A DNA stretch of 64,000 bases from Desulfosporosinus youngiae DSM 17734 (GCF_000244895.1 NZ_CM001441.1:3306226-3370225), one strand, 5' to 3'; shown: positions 43,336 through 52,222, counted from the stretch's first letter. Notes: a model not told the origin generated them from the sequence alone. Made by a program: numbers and translations.

Positions 43336-44189
43336 TTAAACATCATGGAACCAGCACTATTTGACCGTTCGAGTTGACAAACAATACGCCAGCATTCTTC
43401 CCAACTTATACTAGCCTGACGGCGCCAAAATATCATAGCTGCACGAGTTTTTTCACACTCACGATCGTTGAGCATGCTTTGGCTGGGCATTTTGCCGCCC
43501 CAGGCATTGAGCCATTCTTGATAACAATGAATCAATTCTGTGGATTGGCTTTTCAAATACCGCAGCGTGTAAATGCTCGTTATCCAATGGATAACCTTAT
43601 CTTCACCACCCCTGGAATATACTTGCCCATCCAAGTCTAACCCGGCAACTAAGAGCAGTAAGAACAAAAAATGCACCCGTACAGCTTGCCGCAATGTATC
43701 CGGATTAAGCTCATATAGCTCTGCAAAACGTCCCAAAGGTTTCAAAAACAGTTTAACACAGGGATCCCGATAAGTACATATTCCAAAGGCTGCAAGTGGG
43801 ATTGGGTAAATATCATCCAACCCGCTTTCTTGTAATTGACCTACTAACTCCCGCTCTGCCTGAATTAAACGCTGTTCTCTTAAAAGAAACTGGTCTGCCG
43901 TTTCTTTTAAAAAGGATTCCGCTTCTCTGGGACGTTCCGGAAGGGAATCTGCCCATTCACGCAAGCGGGATCGCCGAGGCATCAAAAGTTCTATTATCGA
44001 ACCAGTCTCTTGGTGCAAAAGTTTAAAGCCTTGACGGACCCGATCAGGATCGCGGTATAATCCCCGCATAAGCGCTTCAGCTGATTGGGGAATCTCCATA
44101 GATTCCTCAAACCGTACTATCACTTCTCCATTTCGCTCCGGAAACTTAAGCCCCATGGCCTTCTCAATATCTAATCTCATAGAAGACAC
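43332..44189 (-). CDS. Hypothetical protein, 285 residues
   Basis: GTG 44189 is preceded by GGGGGG 7 bases upstream; ATG 44180 is an alternative. Soluble and mainly helical apart from a hydrophobic stretch VHFLFLLLLVAGLDLDG (about 168-184). Seven or so Cys are scattered without a motif. I recognise no family. It converges on the Crp-type regulator and is divergent from the Ski2-like helicase. Confidence 0.6.
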   Translation of the reverse strand: MSSMRLDIEKAMGLKFPERNGEVIVRFEESMEIPQSAEALMRGLYRDPDRVRQGFKLLHQETGSIIELLMPRRSRLREWADSLPERPREAESFLKETADQFLLREQRLIQAERELVGQLQESGLDDIYPIPLAAFGICTYRDPCVKLFLKPLGRFAELYELNPDTLRQAVRVHFLFLLLLVAGLDLDGQVYSRGGEDKVIHWITSIYTLRYLKSQSTELIHCYQEWLNAWGGKMPSQSMLNDRECEKTRAAMIFWRRQASISWEECWRIVCQLERSNSAGSMMFN

Positions 44190-44327
44190 ATCTGATCCCC
44201 CCTAGCCTTGTCTCTTGTTTCATCCTATGGATTCGAGAGATAATTCAGACCTGCCGGAGCTAAATTTGACCATTATTCGTTGCTTTGTTAAAATTAGTAA
44301 AATGATATCAGAAACGAGCTGACAACT

Positions 44328-46574
44328 ATGTCTAAGCGTACATATCACGAAATGATCCTGGATCCCTTCCAGGAAGAGGCACTTGATGCAATCGATGCCG
44401 GTAAATCCGTCATTGTTGCCGCACCCACCGGGACAGGAAAAACTCTTGTTGCGGATTATTTAATAGAAAAGGCTATGAATGAGCACTTAAGAGTTATCTA
44501 CACGGCACCGATCAAGGCCCTCAGCAACCAGAAATTCAGAGACTTCAAAAAGCAGTTTGGAGAAGATGCTGTAGGAATAATGACTGGGGATGTTGTCCTT
44601 AACCCAACCGCTCCCCTGCTTATTATGACAACAGAAGTCTTTCGCAATCAAGTTATTACCGAAGATCCCAACCTGGAGTATGTTTCCCACATTGTATTTG
44701 ACGAGATTCATTGGCTGAACGACGAGGAACGCGGGACAGTATGGGAAGAGTCGATCATTCTTGCTCCGCCTAAAATGAAAATTCTTGGGTTAAGCGCCAC
44801 AATTGCAAACGCCCGGCATTTAGTGGATTGGATCGAATCCATTCGGCATGAAGAGGTTGCTCTGATCGAAGAACATAATCGAGTTGTTCCTCTTGAGTAC
44901 TTTTACTATACTAAAGACACCGGCCTCGTAAATTATGATCAGCTTTGGCGTTATTATCGTCGAAAAATCAAAGACCGGAACTACGACGAAAATCCCTTTG
45001 GCCCCACAACTCACTTGGACCTCATTCGCACAATTCAGCGCAGTCATCTTCCTGCACTTTTCTTTGTCTTCAGCAGAAAGCAATGTGCCTTAAAAGCACT
45101 GGAGTTAGCAAGCATTGCTAATTATTTAAGACCTCATGAACGGAAAATCGTCGAGGAGAAATTTATTCATATCTTTGGTCAGGAAATTGACTGGTCATCC
45201 TCAACACGTCAACTCAAACGTTTGTGTTCCAAAGGGATCGCTTATCATCATGCCGGATTACTTCCCTCTCAAAAGGTTGTCGTCGAGGAACTCTTTCTTG
45301 AACGATTGATTAAAGTCCTTTACTGTACAGAAACCTTTAGTGTCGGGATTAATTATCCGGTTAAGGCAGTCTGTTTTGATTCTCTCAATAAATATGACGG
45401 ACGGAATTTCCGTCCCCTTGCCAATCATGAATTTTTCCAAATGTCCGGTCGGGCAGGAAGACGGGGGCTTGATGAAAAAGGGTTTTCCTTCGCCATCGTT
45501 GATTTAGCCTATATGGAAAAAAGTCCGCCCCCTAAATTCCAGCTAAACCGGCTCGAACCTCTTACCAGTCAATTTCGGCTGACTTACAATACCGTTCTGA
45601 ATCTCACTGCAACTTTAACTCAAACTCAAATAGAAACTTACTTTCAAAAAAGTTTTTCTGCCTATAGCTACCACTTAAGTTCCGAGCGGCTACATTCCGA
45701 ACTGGCCCAAATACAGCAAAGACTCGAAGAAACCCAATATCTCTGCGAAGAGGTTGGCTCCTTTACCTGTCCTTTAAAACATCATCCCAAACGCAAAGAG
45801 CTCGAAAAGCTTAAAAAGGCCTATAAAGCATTGGGTCCCCGCAAGCAATCGCGCGTCTATGGACGAGAAATGGCTCGCAAAATTCGGGCTTGGGAAAAAC
45901 TCCTATCCCAAACTCCCAAAAACTGCTCCATTCAACACCAGGAAAACTGCCATGCTCAAGGTAAAACCTATTCGAAACTAAAACATCAACAGCAAGAACT
46001 ACAAAATGCTCTGGATGCGCTTCCTGATGAAAATGCCTTTCTTCAAGAATTTGAATACAAGAAGAATCACCTGCGTCAACTAGGATATTTACGAAATGAT
46101 GAATTATTACCTCGTGGTACGTGTGCCAGTCGTATCTATGTTCAAGAACTCCTGGTCACAGAATTGATTTACTCTGATGTCTTCCAGCAGCTGGATGACG
46201 ATCAATTGAATGCTTTAATTTCCAGCATTGACTTTGAAGCAAGGAAAAATGATATGTTTCATCGTACGACAGTCTTTGATCCAACCCCTGTCAAAGAAAT
46301 TGCAGAATACATCCAAAGCATTTGCGGACAGGATGCTGTGAGATACGACCCCCGAGTTGCTGGAATTACCCATGCTTGGAGTCAAGGCAGCACATTCGCT
46401 GAAGTCCAGGCGTTATGTAACCTGGATGAAGGAGACATCATCAGCGTTTTTCGACGAGCTATAGATCTTATGCGTCAAATGCGGGAGGCAGTTAGTGATA
46501 CAATTCTGCGCAATCGTCTGAAAGCTTGTATGGAAAAACTTGATAGAGATGAAGCCGCTATTATGGAACTATAG
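44328..46574 (+). CDS. Ski2/Mtr4-like DEAD/DEAH RNA helicase
   Basis: 748 residues. Walker A GTGKT (35-39), DEIH box 125-128, motif III LSATIAN, and the RecA2 motifs GRAGRRGLDEKGF. The C-terminal half has a helical region and DSHCT-like end (DVFQQLDDDQLNALISSIDFEARKND, HAWSQGSTFAEVQALCNLDEGDIISVFRRAIDLMRQM; in parts). Two C-x7-C pairs (LCEEVGSFTC and NCSIQHQENC) could hold a metal. Ski2-like helicases unwind RNA in exosome decay in eukaryotes; the bacterial role is undefined. Repeat copy C begins 17 bases after the stop. Confidence 0.9.
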   Translation: MSKRTYHEMILDPFQEEALDAIDAGKSVIVAAPTGTGKTLVADYLIEKAMNEHLRVIYTAPIKALSNQKFRDFKKQFGEDAVGIMTGDVVLNPTAPLLIMTTEVFRNQVITEDPNLEYVSHIVFDEIHWLNDEERGTVWEESIILAPPKMKILGLSATIANARHLVDWIESIRHEEVALIEEHNRVVPLEYFYYTKDTGLVNYDQLWRYYRRKIKDRNYDENPFGPTTHLDLIRTIQRSHLPALFFVFSRKQCALKALELASIANYLRPHERKIVEEKFIHIFGQEIDWSSSTRQLKRLCSKGIAYHHAGLLPSQKVVVEELFLERLIKVLYCTETFSVGINYPVKAVCFDSLNKYDGRNFRPLANHEFFQMSGRAGRRGLDEKGFSFAIVDLAYMEKSPPPKFQLNRLEPLTSQFRLTYNTVLNLTATLTQTQIETYFQKSFSAYSYHLSSERLHSELAQIQQRLEETQYLCEEVGSFTCPLKHHPKRKELEKLKKAYKALGPRKQSRVYGREMARKIRAWEKLLSQTPKNCSIQHQENCHAQGKTYSKLKHQQQELQNALDALPDENAFLQEFEYKKNHLRQLGYLRNDELLPRGTCASRIYVQELLVTELIYSDVFQQLDDDQLNALISSIDFEARKNDMFHRTTVFDPTPVKEIAEYIQSICGQDAVRYDPRVAGITHAWSQGSTFAEVQALCNLDEGDIISVFRRAIDLMRQMREAVSDTILRNRLKACMEKLDRDEAAIMEL

Positions 46575-46591
46575 GTGGACTGGTTTCAGAG

Positions 46592-46930
46592 TAGCCGCCC
46601 ATGCCGCTGTTGCGGCACCAGCGGAGGATGAAAATGGGGTCGCTCCCGGGGGTCAGGCAGCTTCGTCCACATCCGCTCACCGCAGCACTCCGAGGCTCGC
46701 CCACTCGCAGGTGCGGGAGCTACCTTCAGCGGATAAGTATTCTTTGGAGATAGCCGCTTCGGCGAAACTGTCCACCGGACACTTTCGTGCCAAACCTCAG
46801 GGTAATACCTGATGTGAACCCGTGGCTCCGTTTCCCCGCACCGTCTTGTGGGCTTTTACCGCCTCTCCATGCAATGGGTTCGCTTCTGTGGACGAAGCTG
46901 CCCTGCTTACGGGTCCAGGGGTGTTTTTGT
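46592..46930 (+). repeat. Dispersed structured GC-rich element, copy C (with about 66-nt extra loop)
   Basis: The core spans 46655-46903: AGGCAGCTTCGTCCACA (46655-46671) pairs with 46887-46903 over 16 bp, and GGTGCGGG (46710-46717) with 46835-46842. Compared with the 183-nt copies A and B it carries about 66 extra bases (about 46719-46785) just inside the inner stem. The 5' module CATGCCGCTG TTGCGGCACC lies at 46600-46630. The conserved core (AACCTCAGGGTAATACCTG, ATGTGAACCCGTGGCTCCG) is intact. Confidence 0.8.
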
Positions 46931-47280
46931 TGTGCAATTTTGGGGGCTGTTAGGCAGCGGTTTTAGGCCATTTTTAGATAGATCAGCCCTGAAATTCGCC
47001 AGCGCTGGCGAATTTGCTTTACCGTAATAAAGGATCTGCCATAGGAGTGTGCTATTGGGGTCTGGTACTTCCCAGAGTTTGTCGAAGGCGAGGATTTTTC
47101 AGGGTAGTCTTCCATGCCGCTGCCGCGGCACCATCAGAAGTAAAACTTGGCTTGTATTAGATCCGTACAAAGGGAAAGGGAAAAGCACAATGCTTTTCCC
47201 TTTGTACGATATCCAAAAGTAGATTGCAAACCATTGCCGGGCAATTCATGAATTGCCCGGCGGGTTTTCTTATACATTCT
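46931..47280. other. Non-coding region with several palindromes
   Basis: Contains a perfect 24-nt palindrome AAATTCGCCAGC GCTGGCGAATTT (46992-47015), a second copy of the CATGCCGCTG CCGCGGCACCATCAGA module at about 47104-47137, a hairpin GTACAAAGGG...CCCTTTGTAC (47165-47207, with a 6-base bulge) and the CCGGGCAATTC ATGAATTGCCCGG palindrome (47237-47260), followed by CGGGTTTTCTT. The last could terminate the rubredoxin message or its opposite strand. No gene is visible. Confidence 0.6.
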
Positions 47281-47442
47281 TTACTCTGAAACCTCAAACA
47301 TGTCTTTGCCTACGCCGCAGATCGGACAAACCCAATCTTCCGGGATATCCTCAAAAGCGGTACCCGGAGCAATTCCTGAATCAGGATCTCCAGCCTCAGG
47401 ATCGTAGATATAACCACATGCTGTACAAACATACTTTTTCAT
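47281..47442 (-). CDS. Rubredoxin
   Basis: 53 residues. Four iron ligands Cys6, Cys9 ([12 protein letters not shown]) and Cys39, Cys42 ([13 protein letters not shown]). Cytosolic one-electron carrier in anaerobes, often serving oxygen-detoxifying or reductase enzymes. ATG 47442 has GGAGG 9 bases upstream, preferred to an in-frame ATG at 47463. It stands alone. Confidence 0.97.
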   Translation of the reverse strand: MKKYVCTACGYIYDPEAGDPDSGIAPGTAFEDIPEDWVCPICGVGKDMFEVSE

Positions 47443-47535
47443 AACAATTATCCTCCATTTCATAAATTTAAGTATTCCTTATTCTAGCACTATTTTGCTA
47501 GTTTAGCCAATCCTTTCCTATAATTTTAAATGTTT

Positions 47536-47985
47536 TTATCGAATAAATCCTGTATCAAAGGAAATATTGTAATTCGTTAATACATACCTCCGGAAATTAT
47601 CAACACAATTGCAAGGTTCTTGATGATCGCAAAAACCAACTTCTAATTTACCTGTTAAATGATGATGTAGAATATGAACGTTAACGTACAGATGACTCAC
47701 TCGCTCGTTTAGTTCAAGATAGTGTTTGGTTGAAAAATAAAACAGTATCAGTAGAACAATACTCACAGCTATCCCCGCTTTTGGAAACAACCAAGGAATG
47801 ATTAAGGCCAATAATCCTAATGTACAAACTATAATCATTCCCACATTTTCCTGGCGTCTAGCCAACTTCCACTCATTATACCGTCCTAGAAATTCAAAAA
47901 ACAACTGTGCCATACGCACTGATGGAAACGGCGGATTCGGACTCTCAACCGTTTTATCGCCAACGTACTGGCAAAGTACTCCCAC
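47536..47985 (-). CDS. Hypothetical two-span membrane protein
   Basis: 149 residues. Two adjacent membrane helices (MIIVCTLGLLALIIPWLFP and AGIAVSIVLLILFYFST, about 49-85), with a cytosolic N-terminus and a C-terminal His/Cys-rich segment (VHILHHHLTGKLEVGFCDHQEPCNC) that may bind metal. I recognise no family. Downstream of the HAD gene by 30 bases, same strand. Confidence 0.6.
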   Translation of the reverse strand: MGVLCQYVGDKTVESPNPPFPSVRMAQLFFEFLGRYNEWKLARRQENVGMIIVCTLGLLALIIPWLFPKAGIAVSIVLLILFYFSTKHYLELNERVSHLYVNVHILHHHLTGKLEVGFCDHQEPCNCVDNFRRYVLTNYNISFDTGFIR

Positions 47986-48015
47986 TCTTATCCTTCCTTT
48001 CTTGATCAGGCTTCT

Positions 48016-48708
48016 TTACAAGCTCCCCTGACTAATAAGCCTGTAGAGATCATCGAGCGAACCCGAATAATCAGTCTGAACTTCTAAATCAATTCCATCA
48101 ACAATAAATGTTTTCATTCCCAGTTCCCGACAGATCAAATCATTGATTTGCTTAGTAACTATTAAGCAGTTTTGTGGCCTAACCCCAAGATTATTGGCCA
48201 CTTCCTTAAAAAACCCCGGATGAGGTTTACAGTAATGGCAGTTATCCGGAGTTGCGATAACCTTAAAGTGTTCAGGAGTAAGACCGGCCCAGCGAATTTG
48301 TTCCTTTATGGCTATTAAGGGTATTAGGGGATTAGAAAGAACAGCTGTTAAAAAGCCTTGTTGAATAGCATACTCCACTGCTTTAACTCCTTGTGGATTA
48401 GCTTGAACTAAGCAGCGTAAGGCAGGAAAATCTGAAACATAGAACTCTTCAAAAATCGGCTTTAGCACCTGTACGGACTGACCTGTAGCTTTGGCTAAAT
48501 CATCTAACAATGTCTGCACAACTGTTTGCTCTGGCTTTGGTTCTTTTTGAATGGTTTCTATAGATTTTAATAAATGTTTAGTAAATTTATCAGGCGAAAG
48601 AAGATGGGCAAAACGAGGCGCCAAAATTCCAAGGTAATTCTGTATGAACTTTGCCGTATCAAGATTTATCATTGTTCCTTCTATATCAAAGAGAATAGCT
48701 TGGATCAC
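48016..48708 (-). CDS. HAD-family hydrolase
   Basis: 230 residues. Motif I FDIEGTMINLD keeps the nucleophilic Asp (the second acid is Glu, as in some HAD enzymes). A helical cap follows (FIQNYLGILAPRFAHLL...), with motif II AVLSNPLIPL, motif III Lys region TPDNCHYCKPHPGFFKEV and motif IV-like LIVTKQINDLI. Substrate unknown. The GTG start at 48708 has AGGAGG at 9 bases. Confidence 0.85.
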   Translation of the reverse strand: MIQAILFDIEGTMINLDTAKFIQNYLGILAPRFAHLLSPDKFTKHLLKSIETIQKEPKPEQTVVQTLLDDLAKATGQSVQVLKPIFEEFYVSDFPALRCLVQANPQGVKAVEYAIQQGFLTAVLSNPLIPLIAIKEQIRWAGLTPEHFKVIATPDNCHYCKPHPGFFKEVANNLGVRPQNCLIVTKQINDLICRELGMKTFIVDGIDLEVQTDYSGSLDDLYRLISQGSL

Positions 48709-49427
48709 AATTGTTGTCCTCCTAATTGAGGTCTCAAACGCAGAACAATTCTTTGTTCTGGTTCTGTACAGTAGTATTCTCCTTTTTCTTCGAAATTCCT
48801 TCTAACCTTCGTTGTTCACAGGTAACTATTAATATTCCCATCTTTACGAACTTAATTCCGGTGTGACAGGGACGGGTTTGTCAAGTCCCCCCGTCACATC
48901 CTCGTTCGTTTGTCGCTGAAACTAAAAATGACCCCAGAGTTTTCCCCTGGGGCACTTAACAATCTCAGTTCTTGCAACGACCCACTCTGTTATCAGAGGT
49001 GCAATCCCTAAGGCAGCCCTCCTAGTATGCTGCAGGCATATTGGGAGGGCCATTTGTGATTATGAGGCCTCAGCACAAAGGATCCCCATTCATGTCATAA
49101 AACGCTTAATTTAGTGGTTTTAAAGGGTAAGGATATACTGCAATTCCTTCTTACAACTAAGACTTGACTGAAAATTTAAGTCCGTCCCTCTCAACACACT
49201 AAAAATAATAAAACGTCACTTCTTAAAATGGTTAACCCTTCTCTGCCCTCTCCTCTCTCGCCAACAACCATTCTCCTGTCATGCGATTTCGCTCGCTTTC
49301 GTGGCAACACATTGCCTACTATCTTTAGATAAATGGTCGTCTGCTTCCTTTAGTTTAGTTCTTGGTATCACCTGGAAAATCCTTGGCAGAAAAAGAGAAT
49401 TTTGACACTAATATTGTCGGTTAGGGG
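48709..49427. other. 719-base intergenic region with hairpins
   Basis: No gene is convincing. From left: a REP-like hairpin TGTGAC...GTCACA (48862-48898; relative of 12225-12291), CCCCAG/CTGGGG hairpin (48932-48952) which on the minus strand is followed by TCATTTTTAG and may terminate the lut message, a GCCCTCC...GGAGGGC hairpin (49016-49050), and a half-element GTCCGTCCCTCTCAACAC near 49180-49198. An open stretch on the minus strand just before the HAD gene (48715-48810) has coding-like composition but no start. Confidence 0.5.
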
Positions 49428-51617
49428 TTACTTTTTCTTCTTGGTTTTGTTTGTATTCTTATTCCCAGTTTGATTTTTTCGTTTTTCCAAGAGAAGTTCT
49501 GCCGTGTGAATAACCTTAACCTTTGGATTATGCTTATCGAGGCCACCTGAAATTTGCATCAAACATCCAGGACAGTCAACAACAACAACATCCGCACCAG
49601 TTTTATCAATATTGTCTAGCTTACGGGCCAGGATTGGACCTGATAACTCGGGGAATTTGATGGAGTAGGATCCAGCGAATCCACAGCAGCGATCGGATTC
49701 CTGCATTTCAATGAGTTGGACCCCCGAAGTATCCGTTAATAACTTTCTTGGCTCTGCAAAAACTCCCATTGAACGTTTTAAGTGACAGGAATCATGATAG
49801 GTAATTTTTAGTGGTACTCCATCTCCCCCTGGCGTCAGTCCCCCCAGATCAAATAACAGCTTGGAGAAGTCTTTGGATTTCCGGCTTAACTCTTCAGCCC
49901 GGGCCGCTAATTTGGGATCATCCTGAAGCAACTCTTTAAAGCTCTCTTTAAGTGCATGAGTACAGGTTGGACATGCTGAGACTACATAATCAACCTTTTC
50001 AGCTTCTAAGGCTTCGATATTAATAATCGCAGACTTACGGGCATTAGCCCGATCCCCCATATAAGTCGCTGGAGCACCGCAACAGGATTGGCCATCCGGA
50101 AAAACGACTTTATATCCTTTTTCATTCAGTGCGCCGATAACACCTTCGCCAATTTTGGGGTAAACAAAATCAATCAGGCAGCCGGCATAAAAAGCAATCG
50201 TTCCTTTCGGATTCTTAACTTCCTGCTTGATTGTTTTGAACACATCCCGGAAGGGAACCTTAGCTACTGCCGGTAAGCTCTTATTCTCAGTAAGTCCGGA
50301 AAGAAACATTGGTAAGTGTCGTATAACCGGCTGTCCTTTGGTAAACGGCTTTTGGGCGACGGAGGCAACCCGCAGCAATGAATGGAAGAGTCTTCGATTC
50401 GACACTACATCAAGGGCAAACTTTTGCGTGAACGGGAGTCCTTCTTTTTCTCCCACACGATTGCGAATTTCCAGAATCATTTGTGGGATATCTAATTGCC
50501 CAGGACATACTTCAGTACACTTACCACATTGCAGGCAAAGATTTTGAGGATTTTGGGCATCTTTTTCGGAGTTAAGGAAATTAGTCAAAATCGTACCAAT
50601 GCCTCCGGTATAAATATGTCCATACACATGCCCGCCTACGAGCTGAAAAGCCGGGCATACATTAAGACAGGATGCACAGCGAATACACTGAAAGGTCTTT
50701 TTGAACTTTTCATCGTTATACATCGCTCGTCGGCCATTGTCCATGAGAATTATATGGAATTCCTTATCTTTCACCGTACCATCTGCGTAATAGGCAGGGG
50801 TTGGACCTGTTACCATACTGACATAGCTGGTAATTTGCTGGCCGGTTGCACTTCTCGGAAGTGCTTGAAGAATGTGGGTTGCATCTTCAAACTTTGGAAC
50901 TAGTTTTTCGATACCAACTAAGAACACGTGAATAGGGGGCAAGGTAGAGGTTAAACGACCGTTGCCTTCATTGGTAAGCATCATTAACGTCCCTGTTTCG
51001 GCAATCGCCATATTGGCCCCTGAAATCCCCATATCAGCTTCAAGAAAGGATTTTCGCAGCTCGGATCGAGCCGTTTTAACCAATTCGGCGATCACTGGCT
51101 GGTTCAATTTATGCAGGTGACCAGAAAAGACATCGGCAACCTCTTCTTTTGTCATATGAATCGCCGGCATAACCATGTGGGAGGGATGTTGGCCTGCCAA
51201 TTGTACAATCCACTCTCCCAAGTCGGACTCCTGTACTTCCATTCCCTCAGACATTAATGTTTTATTAAGTAGGATCTCCTCTGAGACCATTGATTTAGAC
51301 TTTACTACTTTTTTCACGTCGTTTCGTTTGGCTAACTCAAGAATATATTGCTTAGCATCCTCACCTGTCATGGCACGAAATACCTTAGCACCCCGTGAAG
51401 TTGCGGCTTTTTCAAATTGATCAATCATTTCATCCAAATGACTTGCCGCATAGGATTTGACTTGGGCAATATTGTCGCTGATTTCCTTAAAATTGTAGCC
51501 TTCATACGCTTTTTCACGAGATATGACATAAGCATCTCCAAAACGCCCCAAGGCTCCACGTAAGACGTCATTACCAAGTGCATCTGAAATTTTCTTTTTA
51601 AACTGTTTATCCGCCAT
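49428..51617 (-). CDS. Fused LutB-LutA-like L-lactate oxidation iron-sulfur subunit
   Basis: 729 residues. Residues 1-300 are LutB/LldF (DUF162-like: MAIAETGTLMMLTNEGNGR, ITSYVSMVTGP). Two 4Fe-4S clusters follow: Cys311, 314, 317, 321 and Cys361, 364, 367, 371. From about 470 a LutA/LldE half carries two CCG domains (SCCGAPATY at 512-514, RCCGFAGSY at 644-646). In Bacillus LutA and LutB are separate; the fusion places both on one chain. Function: electron transfer from L-lactate toward quinone. The Lys-rich tail is unusual. Adjacent to lutC. Confidence 0.9.
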   Translation of the reverse strand: MADKQFKKKISDALGNDVLRGALGRFGDAYVISREKAYEGYNFKEISDNIAQVKSYAASHLDEMIDQFEKAATSRGAKVFRAMTGEDAKQYILELAKRNDVKKVVKSKSMVSEEILLNKTLMSEGMEVQESDLGEWIVQLAGQHPSHMVMPAIHMTKEEVADVFSGHLHKLNQPVIAELVKTARSELRKSFLEADMGISGANMAIAETGTLMMLTNEGNGRLTSTLPPIHVFLVGIEKLVPKFEDATHILQALPRSATGQQITSYVSMVTGPTPAYYADGTVKDKEFHIILMDNGRRAMYNDEKFKKTFQCIRCASCLNVCPAFQLVGGHVYGHIYTGGIGTILTNFLNSEKDAQNPQNLCLQCGKCTEVCPGQLDIPQMILEIRNRVGEKEGLPFTQKFALDVVSNRRLFHSLLRVASVAQKPFTKGQPVIRHLPMFLSGLTENKSLPAVAKVPFRDVFKTIKQEVKNPKGTIAFYAGCLIDFVYPKIGEGVIGALNEKGYKVVFPDGQSCCGAPATYMGDRANARKSAIINIEALEAEKVDYVVSACPTCTHALKESFKELLQDDPKLAARAEELSRKSKDFSKLLFDLGGLTPGGDGVPLKITYHDSCHLKRSMGVFAEPRKLLTDTSGVQLIEMQESDRCCGFAGSYSIKFPELSGPILARKLDNIDKTGADVVVVDCPGCLMQISGGLDKHNPKVKVIHTAELLLEKRKNQTGNKNTNKTKKKK

Positions 51618-52187
51618 TTAAGCCAAACCTCCTACTTCCTCATCGACAAAGATAACAACTAGTTGTTTGGGTCCGTGAACTCCTATGGTTAAAACCCGCT
51701 CAATGTCTGAAGTTCTGCTTGGACCCGTAATAAACCCTACAAAGCCTGGGATTTCAGGAAGCCTATGGAGTGTGGCCATCGTTTCTTTGAGGGTTGGAAT
51801 TAAACTGGAAGTCGATACCAGGGCAATATGGATGGGAACAAGGGTCGAACATAGGCGCTGATTGACATCGGAATCTGCTTGAACGAGGGTTCCAAGTTCA
51901 GCTATGGCATAGTTCACTTGCGTGATACCCGCGTGCGCCTCTGGCGTTACTTCACGAAACTTATCCGTATAGACAGTTATGCCTTTTTCTCCGATTAAAT
52001 CAGCAAACCTTCCTTTTTGTGAGATAGAGGAATTCAGGAGAGCGACATTCTCAATTCCTTTTTCTATCATAACTTTGCAAACAAGTTCTCCTGCTTCTTT
52101 GGCAGTGTTCACACGATAACATTCGCCGGACACATTTTCTAATTTTGTTTTAAAACGTTCGTACAATTTTGTTTGGTCATCTCTCAT
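51618..52187 (-). CDS. lutC: LutC/LldG-like lactate utilisation protein
   Basis: 189 residues of the DUF162/LutC family: KGIENVALLNSSISQKG, ITQVNYAIAELGTLV, STLVPIHIALVSTSSLIPTL, GFITGPSRTSDIERVLTIGVHGPKQLVVIFVDE (in parts). Works with LutA/LutB in L-lactate oxidation. Its stop abuts the ATG of the fused LutBA gene, so both are on one message. AGGAGG precedes the ATG at 52187. A GntR-type operator lies 36 bases upstream. Confidence 0.92.
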   Translation of the reverse strand: MRDDQTKLYERFKTKLENVSGECYRVNTAKEAGELVCKVMIEKGIENVALLNSSISQKGRFADLIGEKGITVYTDKFREVTPEAHAGITQVNYAIAELGTLVQADSDVNQRLCSTLVPIHIALVSTSSLIPTLKETMATLHRLPEIPGFVGFITGPSRTSDIERVLTIGVHGPKQLVVIFVDEEVGGLA

Positions 52188-52222
52188 ACGGACTTCCTCC
52201 TAATGATTCTATAATTTATAAA

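Noticed and set aside
48715-48830. Coding-looking stretch ending GEYYCTEPEQRIVLRLRP just before the HAD gene on the minus strand
   Set aside because: No usable start codon before an upstream stop in the same frame, so it may be a remnant or chance.
48960-49130. Possible T-box or other riboswitch on the minus strand in the long gap
   Set aside because: The T-box core sequence AGGGTGGNACCGCG is missing, and the downstream gene would be far away and already preceded by its own ribosome site. Only generic hairpins remain.
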